Assembly: GCA_050084515.1 (NCBI GenBank)
Contig: CM114273.1
Location: forward strand, 3,782,001-3,846,000
DNA length: 64,000 bases
Origin: Blasia pusilla
Taxonomy: Eukaryota > Marchantiophyta > Marchantiopsida > Blasiales
Reading direction: 5' to 3'
The notes under the pieces are model-generated. The model searched no databases. It was not told the DNA's origin and was given only the letters and a program-made list of their open reading frames with translations. Of the stretch, positions 1 to 10,720 are shown piece after piece. Positions within the stretch are counted from its first letter, which is position 1; every line of letters starts with the position of its first letter. Position numbers and translations under genes: made by a program.

Positions 1-659
1 ACAAACTTCCGTAGATACTCTTGAAAGATGGAGATCATCATCCGTTGGAAGGTAGCTGGCGCATTACACAACCCAAAGGGCATCACCCGATACGAAAAAG
101 TTCCCCAGTACGTGGTGAAAGTTGTGAGGGCCGATCTTTTTCTCATATTGATACCTGGTTATAACCCGAGTATCCATCCAAAAAAGTATAACGCTCGTGG
201 GCGGAAACTTTGTCCAAAATACTGTCAGTGAAATAAGGGGTGATGGTCCTTTAAGGTGGCCGAATTCAATTTCCGATAATCCTGGCACACTCTGATTTTT
301 CCCGTTTGTGTTTTGGGTACAATCACAATAGGCAACACCCACTAGCTACTTAACACAGGATAAATTATTCCTGCCTCGGGACGCTGGTCGATTTCGTCCT
401 TGACTAACAACGAGTACTTTGGGTTGAGGCGATACTGCCTCATCCGTACCGGGACCGCACCTTCTTTTAGGTCAATTCAGTGTTCACCATATCGTGCTGG
501 AATGCCTGTCATTTCATCCATGGAGTATGCAAACACATCCAAATACTCAAACAATAACCTTTTATACTTAATGAGTTCGGTTGGAGACAAATCCGCCGAG
601 AGGCGTAGAGACTTCTGACCTGTAATTAAGACCTGTACGTAGTCTTTTTCTTGAACCAT
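1..659 (-). pseudogene. Ty3/gypsy reverse transcriptase N-terminal part (broken, runs off left edge)
   Basis: Reading leftwards on the minus strand, 659-477 encodes the start of a gypsy RT (segment DVFAYSMDEMTGIP, equivalent to the usual DVFAWSYEDMPG). Across stops and shifts, about 340-64 gives recognisable RT text: VLPIVIVPK, GKIRVCQDYRKLN, then the region equivalent to TTFTTDWGTFSYRVMPFGL, and near the edge NAPATFQRMM. At least one in-frame stop and several frameshifts separate these pieces, so this copy is dead. It follows the protease at 758-1756 on the same strand, as expected for a gag-pro-pol element. The catalytic YxDD block would lie beyond the left edge. Family assignment is by motif recognition and is firm; the clade is not resolved. 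Confidence 0.85.
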
Positions 660-757
660 ATTTTATGTGAATTGGAATGTGCTATGACCCAGCTTCTCTT
701 CCTCTCGGGTCAACTTCTGTTTGCTAGGTACCGACTCCTCGTCTATTTCGTAACATT

Positions 758-1756
758 CTAAATAATACACATTGGACGAGGACTCAATAGCTGTAGTCTG
801 CTCTTGATCTGACGTATAGCCTTCATCGGTCGGTGGCGTTTCTCCTTGGGTTGGTCATGATTTCCACGATAGCTTGATGAGTCGTTTTGAGACCTCGTAC
901 GGAGCCTGGAACGTGAATCGTCTCCTTTTCCAACCGTAGTCACTCTCGCACCGTACAACCAGGGTCTTCCAATAAGCAAAGGATAGCCAGTGGCTGTTAG
1001 GGTCTGCAATACTAAGTAGTCCAACAAAAATAGCACCCCGCTGAGCATGGTCGGGATCTGAGTGAGCTGTCCGAGGGGTCGCTTCCGGGACTGATCCGCG
1101 AACCGCAGATACTTATCGGTGGGCTCGTACTCCGTGTATCCTAGTGCCCGGGCCGTCTGTTCTGTCATAATGTTAATTCCACTTCCTGAGTCAATGGGGA
1201 CGTTCTTAATAGTGTGTCCCTCAATCTCCACTTCTACCTCTGGGGCTCCCAAATCTTCCACTTCGATATGGAACAGATCCACTATTGGTAGATTCTTTGC
1301 AGACTTCTTGGGTTTTCTGCGGCTTATCTTCCACTGCTGCAAAATTTTTCCATACACAGGGTTATCCATTAATAATTGCAGTAGGGTTATATTGGCTGGG
1401 GTTGACGCCAAGTCCCTGAGTAAGTCGTAGGCTTCTAAGACCAAAGGTGACATCACGATGGCTAGCACTGCCGGAATCATTCCGGTTCTCGTCTTCTCTA
1501 TGGTCTTCCTCCCTTGTGGCCCTTGGTCCTGGCACACTTGAGCCCGAACCCGGTCCTCGATATCCTGATGGAAGTACTTAGGGTGACTTTGATCAAAGGC
1601 CGGGTCAACATCGCCTTTGAGGATGGACTTCCCTAAACGCGCGGAAGGCGTCGACACTTTTTGTCTTGGGGTCTTTAGCTTCGTGCGAAGACGAAGCACC
1701 TTTCCTTGCCTTGGGGGTCCTAGCAATTTGATTCTTCGACCTCGTGGTGACAGCAA
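758..1756 (-). CDS. Ty3/gypsy pepsin-like (retroviral-type) aspartic protease region
   Basis: An open frame of 332 codons on the minus strand. Residues 187-193 contain the aspartic protease active site (P-I-D-S-G-S-G, catalytic Asp189), followed by NIMTEQTARALGY. The second conserved block LIGRPWL is at 261-267, typical of gypsy proteases just before RT. The frame then slips: sequence continuing towards the RT start at 659 is in another frame, so pro and RT are no longer fused. The N-terminal 60 residues overlap the gag frame (1605-2207) in a different register, and may be a shifted gag-pro joint rather than natural overlap. Part of the minus-strand element spanning 1-5273. The enzyme would cleave Gag-Pol; here it is a fossil. 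Confidence 0.8.
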   Translation of the reverse strand: MLSPRGRRIKLLGPPRQGKVLRLRTKLKTPRQKVSTPSARLGKSILKGDVDPAFDQSHPKYFHQDIEDRVRAQVCQDQGPQGRKTIEKTRTGMIPAVLAIVMSPLVLEAYDLLRDLASTPANITLLQLLMDNPVYGKILQQWKISRRKPKKSAKNLPIVDLFHIEVEDLGAPEVEVEIEGHTIKNVPIDSGSGINIMTEQTARALGYTEYEPTDKYLRFADQSRKRPLGQLTQIPTMLSGVLFLLDYLVLQTLTATGYPLLIGRPWLYGARVTTVGKGDDSRSRLRTRSQNDSSSYRGNHDQPKEKRHRPMKAIRQIKSRLQLLSPRPMCII

Positions 1757-3104
1757 GAACGGTGTTTTGGAGCTCCTTGGGCCAGTCCGATGATTCTTCG
1801 GCCGCCGTTCTGTCCTCCTCCCTGATAGTGACTCGCCTTGGCCTGGGGGACCCTAACTCTTCCACTCGGACGAGTTGCACATTTACGACATTCTTGGACT
1901 TTGGTTGGGGTGCTGGGGTGTTGACATACTTTACCAACAACTGCGGGACCTTAGGCTCCGGGCATTTTACTACAGTGTGCCCGCCCTTCTTGCAATTTCC
2001 ACATAATGGATTGAGTCCTACTAGCCGCTTTGGATTTGGGCAATTCTTAGCCCAATGGTCAGCTGCCCCGCAATTATAACAACAATTCCTTTTTATGGGT
2101 GGCGTGAAGGCTGCCGCACCCATAATCTGTTTTAGGGGTCTCTGATCCCCGTATTCTGGAGGCACATATCGGGTGATCCAACTTCGTCCGAGATTAGGTG
2201 GTGGCACAGCTTGGATTGCATAGCCCCCTTCCCACTGTTTGGGTTCATACCACCCTTCTTCTGTAGTTGGATCTTCTTGGATCCAACATAAATCTTTCTG
2301 AGTATGACATTCCTGAGTAGTATGCCCTTAGGTTCCATAAGTACTGCACCAAATGTCGGGCCTCATCAGACCTGGTCGTCTTCTGGGATCCTTCTGGGCC
2401 GCTAGATGTACCTTCAATTCCGCCATTTGTTTACTTAGCTCTTCAATGGCAGACTTGCCTGCCTTCCTTACTATCCCCCTTACTGGACTTTCCGACTGCT
2501 CAGGAAGGTGCTTTGTTGGTCTGGTTTTCCTTCGATGCTTGGGAGAGTGGTGGCGCGTGCTTTTTCTTTTGCGCTTAGATTTTAAATCTTTTTTTCCGAG
2601 TCCGAGGTGTCCCCAATAGAGGATTCAGTGTCTGTAGAACACTTCGTCCTCCGACAAAGCACTAGTTTGCAAAGAACCTCGTCATTGATGACGCCGTCTT
2701 CGTGTTCTATGGGACTTCTCTGAGGCCTCGTACGCCTCTGCGGAGGCTATGACTGCTTCCAGAGAATCTCGTTGGCCTCGCCGGCACTACCGGTCCATTT
2801 CTTTGGACAGACCCGACACAAACCAATCTTCCAATTGTGAGGTAGTAGTGTGTTCAAGTTTATTCACAAGGCTTCGAAACCTTTGGGTGTATTCCCTGAG
2901 AGTTTCCTTCTTTTTACGTTTCAGGTCGCGAAGCTTCGTCAGAAGCCTGTCCTCAAACTCCAGGTCACGGAACTCATGAAGAAAGGCCTCCGGTACCTTT
3001 TTCCAGGTTTCCGTTTGCTCCGAGATCCTCGTAGCATTGGCTTGCTCGCTTCTTAAGCATGCCACGAAAGACTCGCAACAAATCCTCCTCTGAGCCTTCC
3101 CCAT
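1605..3104 (-). pseudogene. Ty3/gypsy gag with two CCHC zinc knuckles (frameshifted)
   Basis: Two main minus-strand pieces. 3104-2787 carries the retrotransposon gag core: residues around FRDLEFEDRLLTKLRDLKRK then REYTQRFRSLVNKL, the hallmark helical block of plant gypsy gag. 2207-1605 carries two tandem zinc knuckles in a 200-residue frame: C43-X2-C46-X4-H51-X4-C56 and C69-X2-C72-X4-H77-X4-C82, which bind nucleic acid. Frame breaks between about 2780 and 2210 interrupt the gene. Near 1680 and 3405 the coding region contains short inverted motifs (GCTTCGT...ACGAAG) that recur in the element's LTR. Downstream on the same strand comes the protease. Confidence 0.8.
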
Positions 3105-3959
3105 TAGCCTTGGCTACATGGGTAAATTCAAGCACAAAGTTGTCAACATCATCTCGCCGTCCCTTTGCAAACGTGGGGTATCTTAGCAGCGTCTTCCTAG
3201 TTTTGGCTATTGGGAAATGTATGCACCTGGGTCCCGGGCTAGATGCTCGGGAGGGAGGAGGCAGCGGTTCCGATCTAGTTGATTTGGTCAGCTCCTTGTC
3301 CCCCGATTTCCCAAAGGGGTTCCACGTTGACTCTTCGTCCGACTACGAACTGGCACGAGATATGGTGGGGAGGGTATTCCTGTCCCTCTTCTTGCTCTTG
3401 GGCTTCGTGCAAAGACGAAGACTGGGAGACACCCCTGGCGGTCTCCAAGACGGGTGATCTTCTTGTTGCTTATTGCGTCAATCAGCTCGCTGATCTCTCG
3501 AAGAGGGCCGGGAGACTTCCATGAGTCCCTTCTAGGATTCGGGAGCTTGCTTCCGCAGCCACGATCGCCACAAGGTAGGGGTCCATGGAGGGAAATTAGA
3601 TCTTCCTAATTCCTAAAGCCTATAGGAGTGTGCATGTGCTCTTAATCTTCCTGCCAGGTTTTCCTCCCATAAATAGAAATATCGAGTCATCACCAAGTAC
3701 AACTGACGTTCATGGGCAAAGCACCATTTGGCGACTAGTTCTTTGAAAATACTAATTAATTGTTCTATCTTTTCTAGCACCAATGCAGCAAACCGGTTGT
3801 TATCTTCTTTCATCCATTGTCTTAGGGGGATAACTAGAGATAGCATATGGTCTTAAGTCAGAACTAGCTAGTTGGGTCTTCTAGAAGACAAGGCTTCTTT
3901 CCCCGCTCCTGGATTTCCCATGTGTCTCTCTCCCTCTCCAGAAAAGCTTATGATCCGCG
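3105..3959 (-). other. Leader and gag N-terminal region of the minus-strand gypsy element
   Basis: Between the recognisable gag core and the primer site. A 77-codon minus-strand frame at 3846-3613 is Leu/Glu rich and probably belongs to the gag N-terminal helix region, but it is short and shows no diagnostic motif. No promoter or RNA gene recognised. Confidence 0.4.
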
Positions 3960-3990
3960 GCAGCGGTGCCAAAAAGTTTCGGGTTCTCCA
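3960..3990 (-). promoter_or_regulatory. Primer binding region of the minus-strand gypsy element
   Basis: Directly after the LTR end (minus strand ...CATTACA) comes TGGAGAACCCGAAAC followed by TTTGGCACCGCTGCC. The second block is a common sequence just inside 5' LTRs of plant gypsy elements. The exact tRNA primer is not identified. Position next to a TG...CA LTR supports the call. Confidence 0.55.
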
Positions 3991-5273
3991 TGTAATGTAC
4001 AAGAGTTTCTATTTTACAGTCGTTTAATAAGTTCGATCCCCAAGAGGATCATTGTTTGATGAAAAGAGAGTTCAAAATTACAATTCTGTTGTAATAGTTG
4101 TATTTAAATGTATATGATTTATATTCAATGTCTTATCAATATCTTCGGATCTTTCTTAATACCAAAGTTTCTTTTCTCAATTCTCTCTAGTGGAGTTGAC
4201 AACATGTTCGGGTAGATTTCCTCTCGATATCAAGAAACCTCACAGAGACCTCAACATAGAAGCTGGCTTCTCCTACTGTCGGAACTCAATCCATCTCGGC
4301 ACGCTACTCTCTGTCAAAGATATTTCCTACAACTTTATGTTGATTATTCCATTGATGAGAAAGGTTCGCCTGATTCACTCTTCACTCTACAGACCCAATA
4401 AGAATACTCAGACATAAGCATCGCACATCAGAATGAATGAATGATTGCTTTACTACTCCATCAAGAATGAGAAAGCCTCAAAGTGTATACAAGCTCGAGA
4501 GGGTACTACTCCCTTGCTCGGACCATTCCTACAGAATGAGAGCATCGTAAGAGAATGATAATGATAGCTACTTCTATGCTTCTTAAATACTCTCTGAAGG
4601 AGGAGTGATCCAAAGATTCGAAGCTTTTTTGATGAAGTTGGTGTCTCTTCAACATTTGTAACTACCTAGATCTATGGTGCTCTTTGCTTTTCCTATGATC
4701 CCTATGAATCCGCAGAAAAAACTGTCATAACTACCAATTTGATACAAAGGGTTGCGTCTTTTCCTATTCTAACTGTTCTAAGTATGTGTCGCTTGAAATC
4801 ACTGTCAATCTTAGCTTCACTTTGCTGCTAAGTCTAGACCTCTTTTGCTTCGCTTGAGGACGAAGCTCTTTCTCCTTATCTGAAGACGAAGCGCTCCATT
4901 CTTTGTTCTTGTTCTAGGTGCTTTGTTCTTCGTGCTTCGTACAAGAGCGAAGTACTTCTTTCTCTTCTTCTTCATGTTTCGTTATGCTTTGTTATAGAGC
5001 AAAGCACTTCGTAGACAGAGCTTTGCTGAGCTTCGTTGTCGTTCTGAAGCTTCTTATTGGGTCTTGAGACTTCCTTATTTTATTCTCCTCTCCTCTTAGG
5101 CAAATCCTTGATTTTCTATCTCTCTGCCTTGTCCTTGGAGCTTCGTGATTCACTTTAATCTTACTCATTCCTCCCCATAATAATATATAATAATCAAAAT
5201 CATAATATATATACAAGTCTTCATTGAATAAAAAGATATATTTCTTCAAAAGTACAAAATTTTGGGTATCACA
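3991..5273 (-). repeat. 5' LTR of the minus-strand Ty3/gypsy element
   Basis: On the minus strand the 1283-bp block starts TGTGATACCC at 5273 and ends ...TGTACATTACA at 3991, immediately before the primer region: a TG...CA LTR. Its partner lies beyond the left edge. Two independent traces support the ends: a shortened pair of the same LTR tips at 12746-12816, and a related solo LTR at 55593-57082 ending ...TGTATTACA. The U3 side (4840-5040) is packed with short inverted motifs such as GCTTCG...CGAAGC and GCTTTG...CAAAGC. The insertion truncates a Copia element at 5274. Confidence 0.7.
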
Positions 5274-6770
5274 GTCGTATTACTAGATTAGATGACGAAA
5301 GACTTAGTAATCTTTGAAGATTCATATGACTAATTCTCTTATGCCAGACATTGAGATCAGTAACTTGTTGGTCAATTTGACCATACATTATTCTTTGAAT
5401 CTCTGGCATAGAAACGTCTAATTTGAACATTTTTCCAGATCTAGTTGCTTTGGCTATCATTGTTTGGTCATCCATTATTTCAATCAAATAAGCATCTGTG
5501 TTAAACTTTACTTGATAACTTTATTCTATTATGTGTCCTATAGAGATGAAGTTTCTTATAATGGTAGGAACATAGAGAATATTTCCAAGAGCACAAAGAC
5601 TATCTGATGCTATTAGAACTTTAGTGATATGCGTGTTATGATGTTGAATGTCATCTCGTGTGAGCACAATTGTAGGATCTTTCATTGACTCCAAACTACT
5701 GAACCATTTAGCTTATGAGGTCATGTAATTTGATGCACTAGAGTCAATAGACCAATTTGTTTTCGAATCTTTCTTGACCATTGCTCCCATATGATGAGTC
5801 ATGACCAAGAGATGCTCAGTTTATGAATGTTGTTACTCTTGGTATTGCCCTTTGTGTTGTTGCTCCACATAATTTTGTTGCTGTAAGGCTCCTGTTCTCA
5901 TATTTGCCTTCTTCTTGAAGCAAAACTTTTCATAGTAACCCTTTTTCCCAAAGTAATTACAAGATCCATGGACCCTCTGTTGCTGACCTCCACCCCAATG
6001 GTTTCCGCCATCACCACCTTGTGATTGTGTCCGATATTGATTCGTAGTCTATTGAGTGGCATTATATTCAGTGCCTCTTCCTCCATATGTTTGATATCCA
6101 CCATCACCATGGAAGCTTTTACACGATCCCTGCCTCTGTTTGATCCATAACCTACAAATAGCGCACCCTCTTGTAGACTAGACGATCTACCGCTGCTTAC
6201 TAGCCGCATCTCTTCACTTATTAACAGTGGGACTAAGTCTTGAAAGGTTTGATACTTCTCTCTCACAGAGTTAGAGGTCTCCAAGGACTTGTAACCCTTT
6301 GGAAGGCCTTGAAGAGTGAACACAATCAGATCATCATCTTCTGTTGTCACTCTAATGCTATTCAACTAATCAACAATATGTCTGATATTCAAAATATAAT
6401 CATTGATGCTCTATGATCATTTTCTCACTTCGTTCAATTTTTGTTTAAATTGAAGCTTTCAGGCCTTTGTAGATGTCTGGAACAACTTTTCAAATGCATC
6501 CCAAGTCTCCTTCGGACGATAAACATCTTGAATGTGACCTATCGTTGGCGAGCTGATACTTATTGAAATATAGCAGATTACTTGTCTTGCGCGTTTGTTC
6601 CAATCACGAACATTCAAGTCTATTGAGTCACCTTCTGGCTTAGCCTCATCACCTATGACAAGCTCATATAGTTCTTCACTCATGAGAAATTATTTCACGG
6701 GAAACTTCCGGACATTGTAATTCTGCTTATCTAGCTTCTCGCCTATGATTGTTGTTCATGAATACTCCAT
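5274..6770 (-). pseudogene. Copia (Ty1) gag-protease-preintegrase remnant
   Basis: Minus-strand reading gives a Copia Gag-Pol start in several frames. Around 6760-6460: KLDKQNYNVRKF then MSEELYELVIG and KETWDAFEKLFQ, the UBN2-type gag core. 6365-5898: LQGLPKGYKSLETS and LVPLLISEEMRL. Near 5970-5920 a zinc knuckle has lost its second Cys and its His (CNYFGKKGYYEKFC). Near 5770-5740 the protease site reads DSSAS instead of DSGAS. At 5487-5277 the GAG pre-integrase block VWHKRISHMNLQRL is present, then the coding stops where the gypsy LTR begins at 5273. Stops, shifts and lost catalytic residues make it inactive. Integrase core and RT are not in the window. Confidence 0.85.
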
Positions 6771-7276
6771 GACGAACGATTTCACTCCCAGAAAATATAA
6801 TTTCAGACTCTCTTACTGCTCCAATTGAAGCATAGATTACTCTTAAGTAGAAGTCAGCATGATATTTTCCAAAAGTGATCAAGTCTATGAAAGAATAAGT
6901 CAAAATTGGCGTGTACAGAGCAAACTGCACAACTTTTAATCACTAATTGCACTTTCCTACATTGAAATTGCTATTGCAGGAGCTCAGAATGTCAAAATCG
7001 AGCAATTTTGGATGCGTTGGAAAGCTCTTGACGAGCTCTAAAAGATAGTTGGAACCAGCCTTTAGAGTAATTCCAAATGACGCATTCTCAAATAGCTTAA
7101 TCGACCAAGAAAGCCCTTTAAAACCTCCTCCAAAGTTTTATCACCATCAAAGCTCCACCTGAAATCTGCACCCACTAAGCTTTGAACGAAATTTCCTTCT
7201 CCAAAAAAAAATTGTGCCTTCTCTTCCCTCTCTTCTCTCCTCAAACACCACGAATTTTAAGTGATGTTCTCCTATC
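6771..7276 (-). other. Copia leader region
   Basis: About 500 bp between the Copia gag start and the primer site. A 60-codon minus-strand frame (7244-7062) begins with an Arg/Glu-rich stretch but matches nothing I know. Likely untranslated leader. Confidence 0.45.
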
Positions 7277-7288
7277 GCTCTAATACCA
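7277..7288 (-). promoter_or_regulatory. Copia primer binding site (initiator Met-tRNA type)
   Basis: Minus strand TGGTATTAGAGC differs by one base from the common plant Copia primer site TGGTATCAGAGC. It sits directly against the repeat that begins at 7289, whose minus-strand end reads ...GTGACAACA, as expected of an LTR next to its primer site. Confidence 0.7.
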
Positions 7289-7767
7289 TGTTGTCACATC
7301 TGAGTAGCTGTCACATCTGAGTAGCCGATAGGCCGAGATCTATCGGATAGGGCGTAGGAGCCAGCGGACTATCTTGAATGTAACTTTGTCCCACGGTGTC
7401 GGATGAGATTGAGGATAGGTCAATTGTGTCAGGTACGTCGTTTCTGAAAACTTTCATGTTGAGGTCTTTTACAACCGGGTGACTTGTTGACCAGGTCACC
7501 CGCCCTTGGTAACCTGTGCGCGCAGGTTACCAAGGGGAGGCCTTTTGGCTCTTCCCAACCCTATATAAGAGAGGAAGATGGCTTTCCTAAGCCATCTTTC
7601 TCATGTTGGGCCGTTGGAGCACCTCCCTTGTATGTGTGTGAGATAGGACTAGGGTGCTAGCGTCCGGATTCCTTGATAGCATAGGGTGGACAAGGCTCGA
7701 TATGCCGATGTAGATTGAGTGGAGTTTTAGGCCGGATGTGCCCTTTTTATTACTCTTTATTTTTACA
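7289..7767 (+). repeat. LTR-like direct repeat Y, left copy
   Basis: A 479-bp block beginning TGTTGTCACATC and ending TTTTTACA that recurs at 22594-23077 in the same orientation. Plus-strand promoter features: TATATAAG at 7562-7569, then a perfect 10-bp stem (AAGATGGCTT/AAGCCATCTT, 7575-7598, 4-nt loop), and a perfect 30-bp palindrome centred at 7519. The first 17 bp are tandemly doubled at 7294-7327. Two readings: (1) the 5' LTR of the methyltransferase gypsy that follows; (2) the LTR of the Copia on the minus strand, because the Copia primer site touches it and its minus strand is also TG...CA. I lean to (1) because the two copies bracket the gypsy bodies, but it is unsettled. Confidence 0.6.
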
Positions 7768-8948
7768 TGAGAAAGATACGAGGGGGGTGTTGGGAATTTG
7801 TTGTTTGCAGGTTGGCAAGCGAGTTGCCTTGGTCAGAGCCCTTGGAGACGTTGGTTGGCGTCGTATTTGTCATTTTTTCTGTTCAGAAGGCCGTGGGCGG
7901 AAGCGCTGTCCATTTTTTCTCAGATTTTGTTGGTGCACAGGGATTGGGGACAATGGTTGAGTGTAGTACGGAGTGGGCGTCGGGTGTACGCGAGTGAGGG
8001 TGTCGAGAGAGAGAAGAAAAGAGAGTTAGGGCTTGCAGCCGCCGGGGGCGCCGACGGGTGTTTAGGTCGGCGGGCGCGGATAGACGGCGGCGGATGGGCG
8101 GCGACGGGAGCTAACGGGAGCGTCCCCCCCCCCTCCAACGTGATAGGACGGACGAGGTCGATCCGGAAAACGTGGTTGCGCATGGGCAACGTGGTGGCAT
8201 GGAGGATGTCGACGTGGTGAGTGACCGACATAGTTGGACATCGGACATGGATGATGTTGAGCTACGTGGTTGAGAGTGCAGATGTGGTTGGGCAAGGCCG
8301 GATGTGGTCGGGGTCATGTTCACGTAGGCGGACATGGCGTACGTGGTAGGAATGGATCCGACGTGGGTGAGTTCGGTTGCGCAGTGGAGAGTTTTGCGGG
8401 ACTTAGTGTCTCGCGAGCGTGGATGGGAATTGCGAGGGTTGTGATGGGGACACACGAACCTACACTCACGAGAGGTTTGACATGTTGGTCAAGGAGAGTG
8501 TCGTGTTGCGGAGGTTGTCATATCACGTGGAGGAGTGCATGTTGACGGTGCAGCAGGTTGGAGGGCATGATCAGGTTACCCATTTGAGTCCCTTTTCCCG
8601 CACTAGTCGTGTGTGATTGAGAGTGGTGGGTATCGGGTAGTAGCTGGTGCTAGGTGGGTGCAGTGATGGTGACGAGTGTAGATTCTTTTCATGTGTAGCA
8701 TGTTGGTGGATATACGGCGGTTGCCGAGTAGGGGTCGCGTGTATGACCCGAGAGAGTGTCGCTAGGTTAGGTGAGTCTGTTGGGAGGCTTATGGTGAGCC
8801 CGAGTGTTGAGTGTGCGTGAGGCCCGGTATGTCATCACGAGATTGATGTTAGCATAGGTGAGCTAGTGAGGAGTGTGGGAGACTCGCGGTGAGTCTGAGT
8901 GCTTGAGCGGGTGAGACAGGGTTTGTCATCACGGCGTTCTTCTAGGGT
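7768..8948 (+). other. 5' leader of gypsy body 1
   Basis: About 1.2 kb of GC-rich, non-coding-looking sequence before gag. Small frames on both strands overlap without motifs. From 8718 on, it matches 15328-15541, which is the leader of body 2, so the last ~230 bp belong to the element with certainty. No primer site was recognised next to 7767. Confidence 0.55.
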
Positions 8949-10720
8949 TTGGAAGGACAGGGTAGTGCGAGCAGTAGTAGTGGTGTGACACGGAGTGGAG
9001 TGAGATACCGAGGGGTTACCAGTGAGGAGCTACCTCGACATCCATCCGTGGCTGGATCATCATCACTGGACATTGGGTCTGGTGATGAGATCGCAGACAG
9101 AGACAGTAGTACTTGGCAGGAGATGGACGACATGGGCCATCGGGGCATGCGTCGTTTCTCGGGTGTAGTGGGCACCATCGACTTAGATGATTTTATCCAG
9201 GAGTTTGACACATGGTGCGACTTCCAGGAGATACGGACTCCGACACGGTTCAACCTTTTCATGGCATGGAAGGGGTTGTTCCAGCACTTGGAGGGGTCTC
9301 CGATGGATGACTACATGGAGTTTCAATCACTATATTCAGTAGAGATCGAATGTCTTGAGGATGTATTGGGCTCCAGGGTATGTGTCCACTAGTGGTTGCG
9401 AGGCATATGATGGGATTGTGAGAGGAGAGAGACCCACACCATCAGCCCGGAGACTAGATGGAGAGGAGGGCAGTCAGACAGGCGATGTGGCAAAGACCTC
9501 TAGTGGTAGAGGGCCACCCAGCTTCAGCCCCACAGTGGAGTTCTTCCGACAGTTGGGGAAGAGCTACGAGGGCGTACGAACCGACAAGTTGAAGAGTCTA
9601 TAGGATTTTAGCGAAGATCGGGTGAGAGTCTGAGAGAGGCATTCACACGCATGAGGAGGCTGATCATTGCTAGGTTTGGAGTGAATGAGGCGCGATCACC
9701 CAAAGATTGCACGGGATTCTGGACCGAGAACTACGGAGGAGAGTCTGAGATGCGGTGCTTATTCACACAGCGAAAGCCCACATTGAAGGTGGTCTTTGAG
9801 TTTTCTGAGCGTATTGAGCTCAACATGAGTGAGGAGCATGTAGTGACCGCTCGTTTTTCTCGAGAGTCGACGGATCTACGAGCGACGGTGACCCCACAAG
9901 TGCCACAGCGAGCACCAGTACCATGGGAGCGGGCCAATGTGCCTAGAGAGAAGGGCGGGTACCGTGAGCCTATGAGGCAACGACCCGTACCTACATATGT
10001 TGCCTAGCAGGGACCGATATGGTCTTGTTGGACGCGTGGAGGGGCCCACAGGCAGAGAGATTGCCCACAGCATGGGAGAGGACCACCAGCGCCTCCGATT
10101 GCTCAAGAGCCACAGAGGATGGCCCCACCATAGCACCAGTGTGACCATTGCCACAGATATGGTCACACTAGGGATAGATGTTTTGACCTTCGCCGAGGGG
10201 CACGTCCCGAGGTAGGCCGAGGGCCTGGGGGCGGTCATCCTGGAGGAGGTCGGGGAGTTCTTCCTGGACATGGTGGTAGAGGACCACCACCACCCATAGG
10301 AGATGGAGCACAAGCACGAGAGCCGGCACTTCTCTCACGCATCGATCAGTTGGAGCAGAGGATTGCTGCCATGACGATGATGCAACTTAGGGAAGGCACG
10401 GAGCTTCGAGCAGCTAGTGTGACTCCAGCTTCTACCTCTTATCCTGACCCGGGTGAGGATCTCGCCAGTATGGGATTTATGTGTTGTGCAGCCCAGGTTG
10501 AGGCAACTACAGTGGTGACTCAAGGTGCTGCGAGAGGCACCAAGCCATCTAGAGGTGGAGTTGAGATTGACCCACCAGAGGAGACCGATGGGTGGCAGGC
10601 CAGGGTTCCACAGTCGTTCACATTGTCAGAGGCAATACACACACCATCGATGGTGCCTCGACGACCAGCGATGCCTACAGCTCAGGCACCTACGTCGACA
10701 TCATGAGGAGTTGGAGTGAC
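8949..10720 (+). pseudogene. Gag of methyltransferase gypsy, body 1 (frameshifted)
   Basis: Starts with a Ser/Gly-rich N-terminus (8949), then the gag core GTIDLDDFIQEFDTW at about residues 74-88 and AWKGLFQHLEG. Frame changes at about 9360, 9600 and 10010 split it into four pieces. The nucleocapsid part at about 10020-10180 has two zinc knuckles; the first has lost its second Cys (CWTRGGAHRQRDC), the second is intact (CDHCHRYGHTRDRC). Gly/Arg/Pro-rich stretches follow. Alignment with body 2 (15542-17103) locates the lesions. It would package element RNA; this copy cannot make a full protein. Confidence 0.8.

Noticed and set aside
7920-8455. Overlapping Pro/His-rich minus-strand frames near the leader
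   Set aside because: Caused by GC-rich leader sequence; no motifs and no support from body 2.
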